A stretch of 64,000 nt of DNA from Shewanella sp. Choline-02u-19 (GTDB lineage Bacteria; Pseudomonadota; Gammaproteobacteria; Enterobacterales; Shewanellaceae): NCBI RefSeq assembly GCF_002836205.1, contig NZ_PJBE01000013.1, positions 2,604,001-2,668,000 on the forward strand, written 5' to 3'. A program made the translations under genes and the position numbers. This document shows, in pieces, positions 16,089 through 24,929 of this stretch (position 1 is the stretch's first letter; each line of letters begins with the position of its first letter). The notes beneath the pieces are model-generated. The model saw only the letters and a list, made by a program, of their open reading frames with translations. It made no database searches and had not been told where the DNA came from.

Positions 16089-17063
16089 TTACGCCTTTTT
16101 GTGGCTGTAGTCGATAATGCTCTTTCGGTAAATTTCTAGCAACTCAGTATCGTTAACCGCAACACCCACACGTTGTGGTGGTTGGGTTTCCCATTCGTCA
16201 TGCATGTAAATTCGACCATCAAATTTTTGTACCGTCATGCCTTCAGCGGGTCCTTCCGTGATCACTCGAACAGGTCCTTCTCTGAGCGTAAACAACTCTG
16301 GTTTAATCACATAGGCAATCGCTGAAGGGTCGTGGACATGACAAGCATCCAAACCGACCTTCTCTTTATAAAATTTAAGGTAGAAGCGACTGACATCCCA
16401 GATAAACTGTCCCACTTCGCCAGCATCATCACGCAGTTTATCGAGATAATCCGCGGTGAAGAAGCTTTGCTCGGTAACATCCAGTCCAATAATAACCACC
16501 GGCCATGAAGCACCGAACACGATATCGGCCGCATGGGGATCGTCATGAATATTGGCCTCCGCATAAGGAGTCACATTGCCACGGTGATCGTTAACGCCGA
16601 ATGCGCCGCCCATGATGACCACTTCTTTGACCAAATTAACAATATTAGGCTCAGCTTGCAGCGCTAAGGCCAAATTCGTTAACGGGCCAATTGCTACAAT
16701 AGTGATCTCATTGGGCTCTGCCGTTACCGCATCGATAATGTATTGATAGGCTGGTCGAGCGTCAGCCTCAGCTTCAACCTCGGCTGGCACTTGAACATCA
16801 CCGAAACCGCTTTCACCATGTACGGCAACAGTAGGGCCAACAGGAGGCCTAACCAACGGCTTACCAGTACCTTCGGCCACATCAGCTGCAAAGCCATATT
16901 TCTGCTTTAGATAAAGCGCATTATGCGTCGCGCCTTTGATGGTCACATTGCCATATATTGTGGTGATGGCTTTGAGCTCAATCTCCGGATGCGCCTCAGC
17001 GAACAGGATCGCCATAACATCATCAATACCCGGATCTGTGTCTAGAATTATTTTTTTTACCAT
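16089..17063 (-). CDS. Inosine-uridine preferring nucleoside hydrolase
   Basis: This enzyme hydrolyses the N-glycosidic bond of nucleosides to free base and ribose. The N-terminal calcium-binding aspartate signature is clear (IILDTDPGIDDVMA), followed by GPLTNLALAL, the VVIMGGAFG block and the C-terminal HVHDPSAIAYV, all diagnostic of the family. The start at ATG 17063 (MVKKIILDTDPG) has AGGA ten bases upstream; an ATG at 17075 is possible but sits directly on that AGG. The 324-residue length is normal. It is convergent with the HTH-ribokinase, which would phosphorylate the released ribose. The exact base preference cannot be read from the sequence, so no rih letter is given. Confidence 0.92.
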   Translation of the reverse strand: MVKKIILDTDPGIDDVMAILFAEAHPEIELKAITTIYGNVTIKGATHNALYLKQKYGFAADVAEGTGKPLVRPPVGPTVAVHGESGFGDVQVPAEVEAEADARPAYQYIIDAVTAEPNEITIVAIGPLTNLALALQAEPNIVNLVKEVVIMGGAFGVNDHRGNVTPYAEANIHDDPHAADIVFGASWPVVIIGLDVTEQSFFTADYLDKLRDDAGEVGQFIWDVSRFYLKFYKEKVGLDACHVHDPSAIAYVIKPELFTLREGPVRVITEGPAEGMTVQKFDGRIYMHDEWETQPPQRVGVAVNDTELLEIYRKSIIDYSHKKA

Positions 17064-17851
17064 TGAATCTATCATCCTGTTAGTCGCTACGTTTCATTCT
17101 TTAGCTCCCTGTTTAGGGTTAAAAGAAGATAAAGAATGCATTAATGAAAATTTAGCAGCTTAAGCGTGCTACTTAAGCGTGCTACTTAAGCATCGACTTA
17201 ACCACTATCGGTTAGTGTTGACTCATCCTGCTACCAATATGCAGAGTTTACTCAATATAACTAATATACGAATAGAACTAAAAAATTATACGAGTAGAAC
17301 CCCACCTTGAGTGTGATAGAGCCGCTAACTTCCGCAAAAAAGAGAACAACTCAGTTCGTTTACGGCGGATATCGCCTGCAAAGTCTCAATCTAGGACAAA
17401 GCAAGCGTGAACTCCGTCACGTAACTCGGGCTAAATATGCCAATGCAGATGCCCGAAATCACAATGGTGTTATCGCGGGCTAATAACGGCGGTCGAATAG
17501 TAAGTTTGCGCCCGTTAATGACCACTTAGCTACAATAGCGATAAATGACTAACAAGCATCTAAAGCGAAAGATTACGGTTGAAACTAATTTTTGCTCAAA
17601 CTTTATTTTCTGCTGATTTATCTGTTTTGGATAATTATCAGACTCTCATTTTGTTTGTTATTAAACAATCACTTGCAACAATCAGCCTCCAAGCATAAAT
17701 CATCAAATTAAATCTGTGATGCAAGTCCCAAACTTTAATAAAGGTTGATAGTTACAGCTCTAACCATTAGAGTTGTTATTAATTGAACGTTCAATTAACA
17801 ATTGAACTACCAAAATGACTCACAATAATCGTCTTCAGGATCTTGTTTTTT
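17064..17851. other. Intergenic region upstream of betI
   Basis: About 790 bp without a supported gene. A 13-bp motif (TTAAGCGTGCTAC) is tandemly repeated at about 17160-17190. A minus-strand ORF of about 44 codons around 17400-17530 reads sensibly but has no ribosome-binding site or recognisable domain, so it is not called. The right end holds the bet operator and promoter. Confidence 0.5.
17781..17796. promoter_or_regulatory. Perfect palindrome upstream of betI, probable BetI operator
   Basis: AATTGAACGTTCAATT is a perfect 16-bp palindrome, followed by another half-site (AATTGAAC) at about 17800. It lies 56 bp before the betI start. TetR-family repressors such as BetI bind palindromes of this size in front of their own operon. 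Assignment to BetI is inference from position. Confidence 0.7.
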
Positions 17852-18457
17852 ATGCCGCGCCCACCAATGAAAACTGTTCGACAGCAACAGCTCATAGACG
17901 CCACATTGGTCTCTGTTGAGCATCATGGTTTGCACCATACCACCATCAATACCATCAGTGGTTTGGCAGGATTATCATCAGGGCTTATTAGTCACTACTT
18001 CGGCGGTAAACAAGGTTTAATAGAAGCGACGCAAAAATATCTACTCGATCAGCTTAAACAAGCTTTATTGAGTCGAACAGCAGGTAATCAACTGTCGCCT
18101 CTTGAAAGACTGCAGGCGATTGTAGAAACCAACTTTACCGAACTACAACGCTCACGACCGGTAACAAAAACCTGGTTGAGCTTTTGGTCACAAGCCATGC
18201 ACGAGCAAGGGCTTGCTAGATTGCAACATATCAACAGCCAACGTTTATACAGCAACCTTTTGTTCTCTTTCAAAAAACTACTCCCCAAGGATAAGGCAAT
18301 CACTGCAGCCAAACAAACCGCAGCAATGATTGATGGTTTTTGGTTACGTAGTGCAATGAGTCACTCACCAGAGAAAGAGTTCGAACAGGCCCAAATTTTA
18401 TGTAAAGCCTTTATCGAGGCCGTTATCATGCAGTACGGAGCAAATCGATGTCATTAG
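17852..18457 (+). CDS. betI: TetR-family repressor BetI of choline-betaine genes
   Basis: BetI represses the choline-to-betaine operon until choline is present. The 201-residue protein has an N-terminal TetR helix-turn-helix (TINTISGLAGLSSGLISHYF). It shares the BetI-type continuation GKQGLIEAT and the ligand-domain pattern (TWLSFWSQAMHEQGLARLQ, AAMIDGFWLR). The start MPRPPMKTVRQQQLIDAT at ATG 17852 matches E. coli BetI; a TTG at 17843 is less likely. It is the first gene of betIBA, and its end overlaps the betB start by 10 bp, implying translational coupling. The palindrome at 17781-17796 is the likely operator. Confidence 0.93.
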   Translation: MPRPPMKTVRQQQLIDATLVSVEHHGLHHTTINTISGLAGLSSGLISHYFGGKQGLIEATQKYLLDQLKQALLSRTAGNQLSPLERLQAIVETNFTELQRSRPVTKTWLSFWSQAMHEQGLARLQHINSQRLYSNLLFSFKKLLPKDKAITAAKQTAAMIDGFWLRSAMSHSPEKEFEQAQILCKAFIEAVIMQYGANRCH

Positions 18458-19911
18458 TTGTTTACCCAAATTACGTCCACGGGCAGGCGCTCTCCAATGA
18501 AACGGGCGAAACCTTTGAAGTCATTAATCCAGCCAATGGAGAAGTGAGCTACTTAGTTGAAGTCGCCGATGAGAAGATCCAACAAGCCGTCATTAAAAGC
18601 GCACAAGCCGGTTTTAACACTTGGTCAAAGATGACCGCGATAGAGCGCAGTCGCATTTTGTTAAAAGCAGTTGCCCTGCTTCGAGAACGAAATGACGAGC
18701 TTGCTGCTATTGAAGTACAAGATACAGGTAAGCCATGGCAAGAAGCCTCTGTGGTTGATGTTGTGACTGGTGCAGACTCTATTGAGTTCTTTGCCGGACT
18801 AGCCCCTAGTATCGAAGGCAATCAACAGACCGTTGGCGATGATTTTTATTACACTCGCCGCGAGCCTCTCGGCATTTGCGCCGGTATTGGCGCATGGAAC
18901 TACCCACTACAGATAGCTTGCTGGAAAGCGGCGCCAGCGTTAGCTTGCGGTAATGTGATGATCTTTAAACCATCAGAAGAAACCCCACGTGGCGCACTAA
19001 AACTTGCCGAAATATTGACTGAAGCGGGCTTACCCGATGGCGTATTTAACGTCGTTCAAGGCGATGGCCGTGTCGGTGCTTGGCTAACGAATAATGACCA
19101 GATTGCTAAAGTCTCATTCACTGGTGAAGTCGGTACCGGTAAAAAAGTAATGGCTGCCGCGGCAAGCTCACTTAAACAAGTCACCATGGAGCTCGGTGGT
19201 AAATCACCGCTGATTATCTTCAATGACGCAGACATCGACAATGCGGTTTCTGCTGCCATGCTAGGTAACTTTTACACTCAAGGTGAAATCTGTACGAATG
19301 GCACTCGAGTATTTGTGCAGCAAGAGATCTACCCTCGCTTTATCGAAAAACTGTTGCAACGTACCAAAGACAACATCATTTGTGGCGACCCAATGGATCC
19401 TGAGACCAACTTTGGCGCGCTGATCTCAAAAGCCCATCAAGAAAAGGTGCTTGGCTATATTGAGATAGGTAAGAGTGAAGGTGCTGAGCTACTCATCGGC
19501 GGCCACGCACTTACCCCAGAAAACAGCCCTAACGGTTACTTTGTTGCTCCGACTATTTTTGGTCAGTGCACCGATGAAATGACATTAAGTAAAGAAGAGA
19601 TCTTTGGCCCAGTGATGTCAGTGCTGCCTTTTACCGATGAAGATGAAGTGATTCGCCGCGCAAATGGCACTCGCTTAGGCTTAGCCGCTGGCGTATTTAC
19701 CCAAGACATTACCCGCGCTCATCGTGTCATTCATCAAATGCAGGCCGGTATTTGCTGGATCAATGCTTATGGTGCATCCCCAGCAGAAATGCCTGTGGGC
19801 GGTTATAAAATGTCAGGTGTTGGCCGTGAAAATGGCAGTGAAACACTGAAAGCTTATACCCAAATCAAAGCCGTATACGTTGGTATGCAGCCTCTTGAAA
19901 GTCCATTTTAA
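18448..19911 (+). CDS. betB: Betaine aldehyde dehydrogenase BetB
   Basis: BetB oxidises betaine aldehyde to glycine betaine with NAD(P)+, the second step of osmoprotectant synthesis from choline. At 487 residues it has the expected length. The catalytic cysteine is C282 in TQGEICTNGTRV and the general base is E248 in TMELGGKSPL. The nucleotide-binding FTGEVGTGKKVM segment is present. GGAG lies about seven bases before the ATG at 18448, inside the end of betI. betA follows after nine bases. Confidence 0.96.
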   Translation: MSLVVYPNYVHGQALSNETGETFEVINPANGEVSYLVEVADEKIQQAVIKSAQAGFNTWSKMTAIERSRILLKAVALLRERNDELAAIEVQDTGKPWQEASVVDVVTGADSIEFFAGLAPSIEGNQQTVGDDFYYTRREPLGICAGIGAWNYPLQIACWKAAPALACGNVMIFKPSEETPRGALKLAEILTEAGLPDGVFNVVQGDGRVGAWLTNNDQIAKVSFTGEVGTGKKVMAAAASSLKQVTMELGGKSPLIIFNDADIDNAVSAAMLGNFYTQGEICTNGTRVFVQQEIYPRFIEKLLQRTKDNIICGDPMDPETNFGALISKAHQEKVLGYIEIGKSEGAELLIGGHALTPENSPNGYFVAPTIFGQCTDEMTLSKEEIFGPVMSVLPFTDEDEVIRRANGTRLGLAAGVFTQDITRAHRVIHQMQAGICWINAYGASPAEMPVGGYKMSGVGRENGSETLKAYTQIKAVYVGMQPLESPF

Positions 19912-19920
19912 GGCGCTGAT

Positions 19921-21621
19921 ATGACTCAATCTATGAACGAAACATACGACTATATTATCGTTGGTGCTGGCAGTGCAGGCTGCGTGCTAGCCAACCGTTT
20001 ATCGGCCGACGCCAGTAACAAGGTGTTGTTGCTTGAAACCGGCGGCAGCGATAAGAGCATCTTTATCCAGATGCCAACGGCGCTGTCTATCCCGATGAAT
20101 ACCGCTAAATATGCGTGGCAGTTTGAAACGGAAGCTGAGCCACATCTTGATAATCGCCGTATGCATTGCCCACGCGGTAAAGTGTTGGGCGGTTCATCAT
20201 CAATCAACGGCATGGTTTATGTGCGCGGTCATGCACGAGATTTCGATGAATGGCAGCAAACAGGTGCCAAAGATTGGGATTACGCCCATTGCCTGCCTTA
20301 CTTCAAAAAAGCGGAAAGCTGGTCTTTTGGTGAGGATGATTACCGTGGCGTTGATGGCCCATTAGCGGTTAATAACGGCAACAATATGAAAAACCCACTG
20401 TATCAAGCTTTTGTGGATGCAGGGGTAGATGCTGGATATTTAGCCACCGCAGACTACAACGGCGCGCAGCAAGAGGGCTTTGGCCCGATGCATATGACCA
20501 TTAAAAATGGTGTGCGTTGGTCAACATCTAATGCTTACCTAAGACCCGCAATGAAGCGTAACAACCTCACCGTTATCACTCATGCGCTAGTACACAAAGT
20601 GTTGTTTGAAACCAAAGCGGGTGAAGCTAAAAAAGCGGTCGGTGTTCATTTTGAGCGCAAAGGCAAGCATCTTGAAGTTAAAGCCAATAAAGAAGTAGTG
20701 TTATCAGCCGGTTCGATTGGCTCACCACATATTCTGCAACTGTCTGGTGTTGGCGCCGCGAGTACGCTTGCTAAAGCAGGTATCGAGCAAGTACACGAAC
20801 TGCCGGGTGTAGGTGAGAACTTACAAGATCATCTTGAGTTTTACTTCCAATTTAAGTGCCTAAAGCCAATATCACTTAACGGCAAGATTGATCCACTGAA
20901 CAAGTTGTTTATTGGTACTCGCTGGATATTGAATAAGTCAGGCCTTGGCGCAACCAATCACTTTGAGTCTTGCGGCTTTATTCGCTCTAAAGCGGGACTT
21001 GAATGGCCAGATCTTCAGTATCACTTCTTACCAGCAGCAATGCGTTATGACGGTAAAGAAGCCTTTGCTGGTCATGGTTTCCAAGTGCATATTGGCCATA
21101 ACAAACCTAAGAGTCGCGGCAGCGTTAAAGTGGTATCAAGCGATGCTCATGTCGCGCCGAGCATTCAGTTTAACTATCTATCGCATCAAGATGATATTGA
21201 AGGATTCCGTGCTTGTGTACGCCTCACTCGCGAGATCATCAATCAACCTGCGTTAGATGAATATCGCGGCGAAGAGATCCAGCCTGGCACTGCAGTAGAA
21301 ACAGATGAACAGATAGACAGCTTTGTAAGAAGTTCAGTTGAGAGCGCCTACCATCCATCATGTTCATGCAAAATGGGCGAAGATCCGATGGCAGTCGTAG
21401 ACTCGCAAACGAGAGTGCACGGACTACAAAGCCTTAGAGTGGTTGATTCTTCAATATTTCCTACCATTCCAAACGGCAACTTAAACTCACCCACCATTAT
21501 GTTAGCGGAACGCGCAGCCGATCTAATTTTGGGTAAAGCACCACTTGCACCAAGTCGTGCTGCTGTTATTACCGCTAATGACTGGCAACAGCAACAGCGG
21601 AATAAGGCACCAACAAGATAG
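19921..21621 (+). CDS. betA: Choline dehydrogenase BetA
   Basis: BetA is the FAD-dependent GMC-family oxidoreductase that converts choline to betaine aldehyde at the inner membrane. The 566 residues open with the FAD-binding motif YIIVGAGSAGCVLANRLS. The GMC signatures GKVLGGSSSINGMVYVRG and VLSAGSIGSPHILQLSGVG follow, with the C-terminal catalytic region (SAYHPSCSCKMG and LNSPTIMLAERAADLI). It lies nine bases after betB in the operon. A 12-bp stem-loop after its stop separates it from the transporter gene. Confidence 0.95.
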   Translation: MTQSMNETYDYIIVGAGSAGCVLANRLSADASNKVLLLETGGSDKSIFIQMPTALSIPMNTAKYAWQFETEAEPHLDNRRMHCPRGKVLGGSSSINGMVYVRGHARDFDEWQQTGAKDWDYAHCLPYFKKAESWSFGEDDYRGVDGPLAVNNGNNMKNPLYQAFVDAGVDAGYLATADYNGAQQEGFGPMHMTIKNGVRWSTSNAYLRPAMKRNNLTVITHALVHKVLFETKAGEAKKAVGVHFERKGKHLEVKANKEVVLSAGSIGSPHILQLSGVGAASTLAKAGIEQVHELPGVGENLQDHLEFYFQFKCLKPISLNGKIDPLNKLFIGTRWILNKSGLGATNHFESCGFIRSKAGLEWPDLQYHFLPAAMRYDGKEAFAGHGFQVHIGHNKPKSRGSVKVVSSDAHVAPSIQFNYLSHQDDIEGFRACVRLTREIINQPALDEYRGEEIQPGTAVETDEQIDSFVRSSVESAYHPSCSCKMGEDPMAVVDSQTRVHGLQSLRVVDSSIFPTIPNGNLNSPTIMLAERAADLILGKAPLAPSRAAVITANDWQQQQRNKAPTR

Positions 21622-21625
21622 CGCG

Positions 21626-21660
21626 TTTGATTTGCCTGTTTGTGCAATAGGCAAATCAAA
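21626..21660. other. Strong stem-loop after betA without a T run
   Basis: TTTGATTTGCCT (21626-21637) and AGGCAAATCAAA (21649-21660) form a perfect 12-bp stem with an 11-base loop, directly after the betA stop. There is no T run, so it is more likely an mRNA-stabilising or processing hairpin than a terminator. The rest of the 305-bp gap before the transporter holds no gene. Confidence 0.55.
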
Positions 21661-21926
21661 TGATGTCACCAGCGACCTGAAGGTGCTCGGCAATCGATAT
21701 GCCGCATCTTCAAATAGTTGGGTATAGGCAACTGACCAGCCTAAGCCAAGTAGGGCTAAATGGTCTTAATCGCCACGTTTAATTTATCAAACCTTAACTT
21801 TCGTTAAAGCGACAGTTAAGGCTTGAGGGATTTTTGCAGCCTAAATTTGCTGCAAGTTGGTAAATATAAAATAAGAAAAGGATTTAAACCTATGTTTTAT
21901 CTTAACAATAAGTTGGGAGCCCAATA

Positions 21927-23144
21927 ATGACTACTTGGCTTACTATCGGGATATTATTTACTTTTACCGCCATCGCCTTTGTCATTTATCGCTGGGGGAA
22001 TGTGAAATGTGTTGGTGTTACACCAGTGCGTACCTTTACCTTCATCGCGATTTTGTTTACCTCTGGCTTAGATGTGGGACTGATCATGTTCCCACTGACC
22101 GAATTTGCCGGCTACGCTGATTTAGGCGCCAGTCCAGAATATGGCTTTACCAATCCATTGGCCATTGAATTTGGCTTCTGGGCATTTCTCATCTGGGCAT
22201 TTTACTTTTTAACTTGTTTCTATTTTTGCGTGATAGAACCAAGAGTGAAGTACTTTGAGATCCCTGTGATCAAGTTTATTAACAACATTGTGATTATTGG
22301 TACCTGTGCTTTTACCGCATACCTGTTATTAACCAACTTACCTTGGTATCTGCCGGAGATGGGCGATGGCGAAACCATTGTCAGTAGCTTCTATCTCATC
22401 GTATTTGTGATTATTGCGGTCGCCGTTTACTCAAGCACCAGTATTCGTTATGTACGCATTCTTAGCTTAGCCAGTACTTGGTTATTTCTAGGTTTGATCG
22501 CACTAATGTGGGCCGGTGCTTTCATGTCGGACGGCAGCGGAATTGGTGAGTTTGTTACAACCTTCGCATTAATTGGCGACTACTTTGGCAATATTCATCA
22601 CTTTGTATTGCCACTGAATGATTACCATGAATTTTATCTTTTCTGGTGGTTTGCTTGGAGCATCATGATTGGCCAGTTCACCTCACGCTTTGTTGGCGGT
22701 ATGCGAACTTACCAAGTCCTGATCGCGATGATGGTGTTCCCGTCACTGCCAATCGCAGTGTGGTTTACCGTGTTGTATTACTACAGCGCCAATGAGATAG
22801 CCACCACAGGGTTCTATAACCTCGCCATGGTCTTTGTGGGCATCACTTTTGTAGTGAACTCACTCGACTCCTTGATCCGCCTTTACACCGACAACCTTAA
22901 CCTAACCGTTGAGCGCTTTGGCAAGACCAAATACATCATAGGTAATGTTGCTCTAATGAGTAGCCTTACCTTGTTATTCCAACTGAATTTCTTAGAAATT
23001 CAGTGGGTTGGCGCCTTAGCGATTGGTCTAATATTGACGTGCTTCGGCTATATCATGACAACTAAATATAAGAAAGTTGCCGCGATTGAACATTCACCAA
23101 TAGAAAACAAAATTGATTTTAGCAAAATTGAATTAGCTAACTAA
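21927..23144 (+). CDS. Divergent BCCT-like transporter, probably for choline or betaine
   Basis: A 405-residue protein with many membrane helices that resembles the betaine-choline-carnitine transporter family but is about 100 residues shorter than typical members. The glycine-rich third-helix region reads FTSGLDVGLIMFPLTEF where BetP has FSAGMGIGLMFYGTTEP, so one glycine is an aspartate. The helix-8 Trp-rich block is recognisable in YLFWWFAWSIMIGQFTSRF. The long charged cytoplasmic tails of osmosensing BCCTs are absent; the tail after the last helix is about 25 residues. Position after betIBA and before a TorF-like porin suggests choline import. GGGAG lies before the ATG. Substrate and coupling ion are inferred. 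Confidence 0.75.
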   Translation: MTTWLTIGILFTFTAIAFVIYRWGNVKCVGVTPVRTFTFIAILFTSGLDVGLIMFPLTEFAGYADLGASPEYGFTNPLAIEFGFWAFLIWAFYFLTCFYFCVIEPRVKYFEIPVIKFINNIVIIGTCAFTAYLLLTNLPWYLPEMGDGETIVSSFYLIVFVIIAVAVYSSTSIRYVRILSLASTWLFLGLIALMWAGAFMSDGSGIGEFVTTFALIGDYFGNIHHFVLPLNDYHEFYLFWWFAWSIMIGQFTSRFVGGMRTYQVLIAMMVFPSLPIAVWFTVLYYYSANEIATTGFYNLAMVFVGITFVVNSLDSLIRLYTDNLNLTVERFGKTKYIIGNVALMSSLTLLFQLNFLEIQWVGALAIGLILTCFGYIMTTKYKKVAAIEHSPIENKIDFSKIELAN

Positions 23145-23162
23145 AAATAAAAAAGGGAAATG

Positions 23163-23867
23163 ATGAAAACTACAATTAAAAATCTTGCACTAGTAGGGCT
23201 ATTAGCCTTGCCAACAACCGCATTTGCAGGCGTTAGTTCAACAATTAATGCAACATCTGATTACACCTTTAACGGTGTAAGCCAAACAGATAATGGCCCT
23301 GCTTTACAAGCAAGTCTTGATTACGCTGCTGATGCGGGTTGGTATGTAGGAACTTGGGCATCAAACGTTGATTACGGCTCAGGCGATGACACATGGTTAG
23401 AGCTAGATTTTTACGGCGGCATGTTCTATCAGCTAAGTGAAAGCGTGTCTCTTGATGCTGGTATTGCTTACTATACTTACCATGGCGACTCTTTCTCAGA
23501 CGAGTACCAGTATCCAGAGGTTTATACTAAGTTCGGTTACGGCTCTTCATTGGGTCAGTCAGAATTAAACTTCTGGTATACATGGGATTACTTTGGTGTT
23601 GATGTCGGTAGCTATGTAATGATGGCTGCGCACACATTTACTGTAGCGGAAGGTCATGACATTCGTGTTAGCTTCGATCGCACGACTTCTACGGATGAAA
23701 ACAAGTGGGCATGGGATGGTGATGAGGCTTATAACCACTACCGTGCTGAATACATGACGAGCTGGAAAGGTTTCGACTTTAACCTAGCCGTAGAAGACAC
23801 CAGCATGAACATCGATACCGCCGATACACGTGCTGTGCTATCTGTCGCAAGAACGTTCGCATTTTAG
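23163..23867 (+). CDS. TorF-family (Gcw_chp) putative outer membrane protein
   Basis: A secreted 234-residue protein. The signal peptide ends at TTAFA before GVSSTINATSDYTFNG, which is the typical start of the TIGR02001 / TorF family. The rest alternates as amphipathic beta strands, and the last residue is phenylalanine, as expected for insertion by the BAM complex. ATG 23163 has GGGA at better spacing than ATG 23160. Its place 15 bp after the BCCT-like carrier suggests one transcript and a porin for choline or betaine across the outer membrane. That role is inference from neighbours. Confidence 0.78.
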   Translation: MKTTIKNLALVGLLALPTTAFAGVSSTINATSDYTFNGVSQTDNGPALQASLDYAADAGWYVGTWASNVDYGSGDDTWLELDFYGGMFYQLSESVSLDAGIAYYTYHGDSFSDEYQYPEVYTKFGYGSSLGQSELNFWYTWDYFGVDVGSYVMMAAHTFTVAEGHDIRVSFDRTTSTDENKWAWDGDEAYNHYRAEYMTSWKGFDFNLAVEDTSMNIDTADTRAVLSVARTFAF

Positions 23868-23900
23868 TCTCTGACTCGATATAACCTTGCACCATAGAAT

Positions 23901-23940
23901 AAAAATGCGGTATAACGCTCCGTCGTTATTCCGCATTTTT
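23901..23940. terminator. Terminator after the bet transport genes
   Basis: Arms AAAAATGCGG (23901-23910) and CCGCATTTTT (23931-23940), extended inward by ATAACG / CGTTAT, form a long stem with A and T tails suitable for termination. It ends about 50 bp before the MarR-type gene, so that regulator has its own promoter. Confidence 0.88.
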
Positions 23941-23990
23941 ATAAATTTTAGCTATGTTGGCTATGCAGTTGGATATCAGTAGGAAAGATT

Positions 23991-24479
23991 ATGGAAAAAT
24001 ATGAACAGTTATTGATTTCACTGCGCCAAGTGATCCGTGCGATTGATATACATTCACGCCAATTAAATAAGCAGTCAGGTCTTACCGGGCCGCAGTTAAT
24101 GGTGATGCAAAATATTGAACAACTTGAGGCTCCACTAGCAAAAGAGATAGCAAAAGAAGTGTCTCTAAGCCCTGCCACGGTAACCACCATAGTCGATAGA
24201 TTAGAAAGCCGTGAGTTGGTCATTAGAACCCGTAGTGAAACCGATAAGCGTAAAGTTCACTTATCATTAAGTGAGTCCGGAAAAACACTATTAAGTCGCT
24301 CGCCAAAGCCACTGCAAGAACACTTTATTACTCGCTATCAAAACCTTGAACAGTGGGAACAAAGCCAACTGCTATCGTCAGTAGAACGTATTGCCTCGAT
24401 GATGAATGCTGATGAACTTGATGCTGCGCCGGTACTATTGGTAGGGCAAATTCAAGCGGATGAAGTGCCAAAGAGTTAA
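23991..24479 (+). CDS. MarR-family regulator, CosR-like
   Basis: A 162-residue MarR-type regulator with a winged helix (about 35-105): QSGLTGPQLMVMQNIE, the recognition region LSPATVTTIVDRLE and the wing with DKRKVHLSLSESG. The sequence MEKYEQLLISLRQVIRAIDIHSRQLNKQSGLTGPQL is strongly reminiscent (in parts) of CosR/EctR-type repressors that control compatible-solute genes in Vibrio. Location directly after the betaine uptake genes supports control of osmoprotection. It is transcribed alone after a terminator. The CosR assignment is from memory and context; MarR membership is certain. Confidence 0.82.
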   Translation: MEKYEQLLISLRQVIRAIDIHSRQLNKQSGLTGPQLMVMQNIEQLEAPLAKEIAKEVSLSPATVTTIVDRLESRELVIRTRSETDKRKVHLSLSESGKTLLSRSPKPLQEHFITRYQNLEQWEQSQLLSSVERIASMMNADELDAAPVLLVGQIQADEVPKS

Positions 24480-24512
24480 TTGTTGCAACGGGTTATTCTT
24501 GGGATCTCGAGA

Positions 24513-24885
24513 TTAACCCAACACTAAAACCACCTTACTCTTAAGCTGTGACGCTTTAACAGGGCCGATATCATCGATACCGACACTGTTGTTATTCTCA
24601 CCTTTAAACCAAAAATAAGATAACGCGTCGTTAGACGACATCTGCCGTACTTTTTCGTGGGCATTCTTTAAGAAGTGCAATGCCATCTCACTTTGTTGTT
24701 GACGCTCGTGTAGATGGGCTAAGTTATGCTTACCCGCAATCCAGGCGAATAGCAGTTGGCGATCCCCCTCCTCTGTCGACCATTGCGTCTCAATCATCGA
24801 GACCGCGAGTTGATAGCAATATTGAGCATCTATCCAAGCAGACTCTTTTTAGTGTTATTTCCCGACTGCATAACATCTTGCCCAT
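24513..24885 (-). pseudogene. Small DUF2753-like gene with an apparent frameshift
   Basis: The minus strand reads in one frame from about 24845 to the stop at 24513 (AWIDAQYCYQLAVSMIETQW, then a helical repeat-like region). No usable start lies upstream except an internal ATG at 24797. Another frame gives a plausible beginning, MGKMLCSREITLK, from ATG 24885. The frames would join into one protein of about 123 residues if one base were removed from the A-run at 24850-24846. The helix pattern recalls the small TPR-like DUF2753 family, a weak resemblance. Either a real frameshift mutation, a sequencing error, or a shorter gene using ATG 24797 is possible. Confidence 0.5.
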
Positions 24886-24914
24886 TTTCCATCTCACCAC
24901 AAACCCCATACTAA

Positions 24915-24929
24915 TGATATTAATTATCA
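24915..24929. promoter_or_regulatory. Fur-box-like palindrome
   Basis: TGATATTAATTATCA matches the 7-1-7 Fur consensus TGATAAT-N-ATTATCA at all but one position, and it sits inside a longer inverted repeat (AATGATA / TATCATT). It lies 30 bp upstream of the frameshifted gene and faces no other obvious start. No iron gene is adjacent. Confidence 0.5.

Noticed and set aside
17400..17535. Minus-strand ORF of about 44 codons with a hydrophobic stretch
   Set aside because: No ribosome-binding site, no recognised domain and no conserved context; it cannot be separated from chance.
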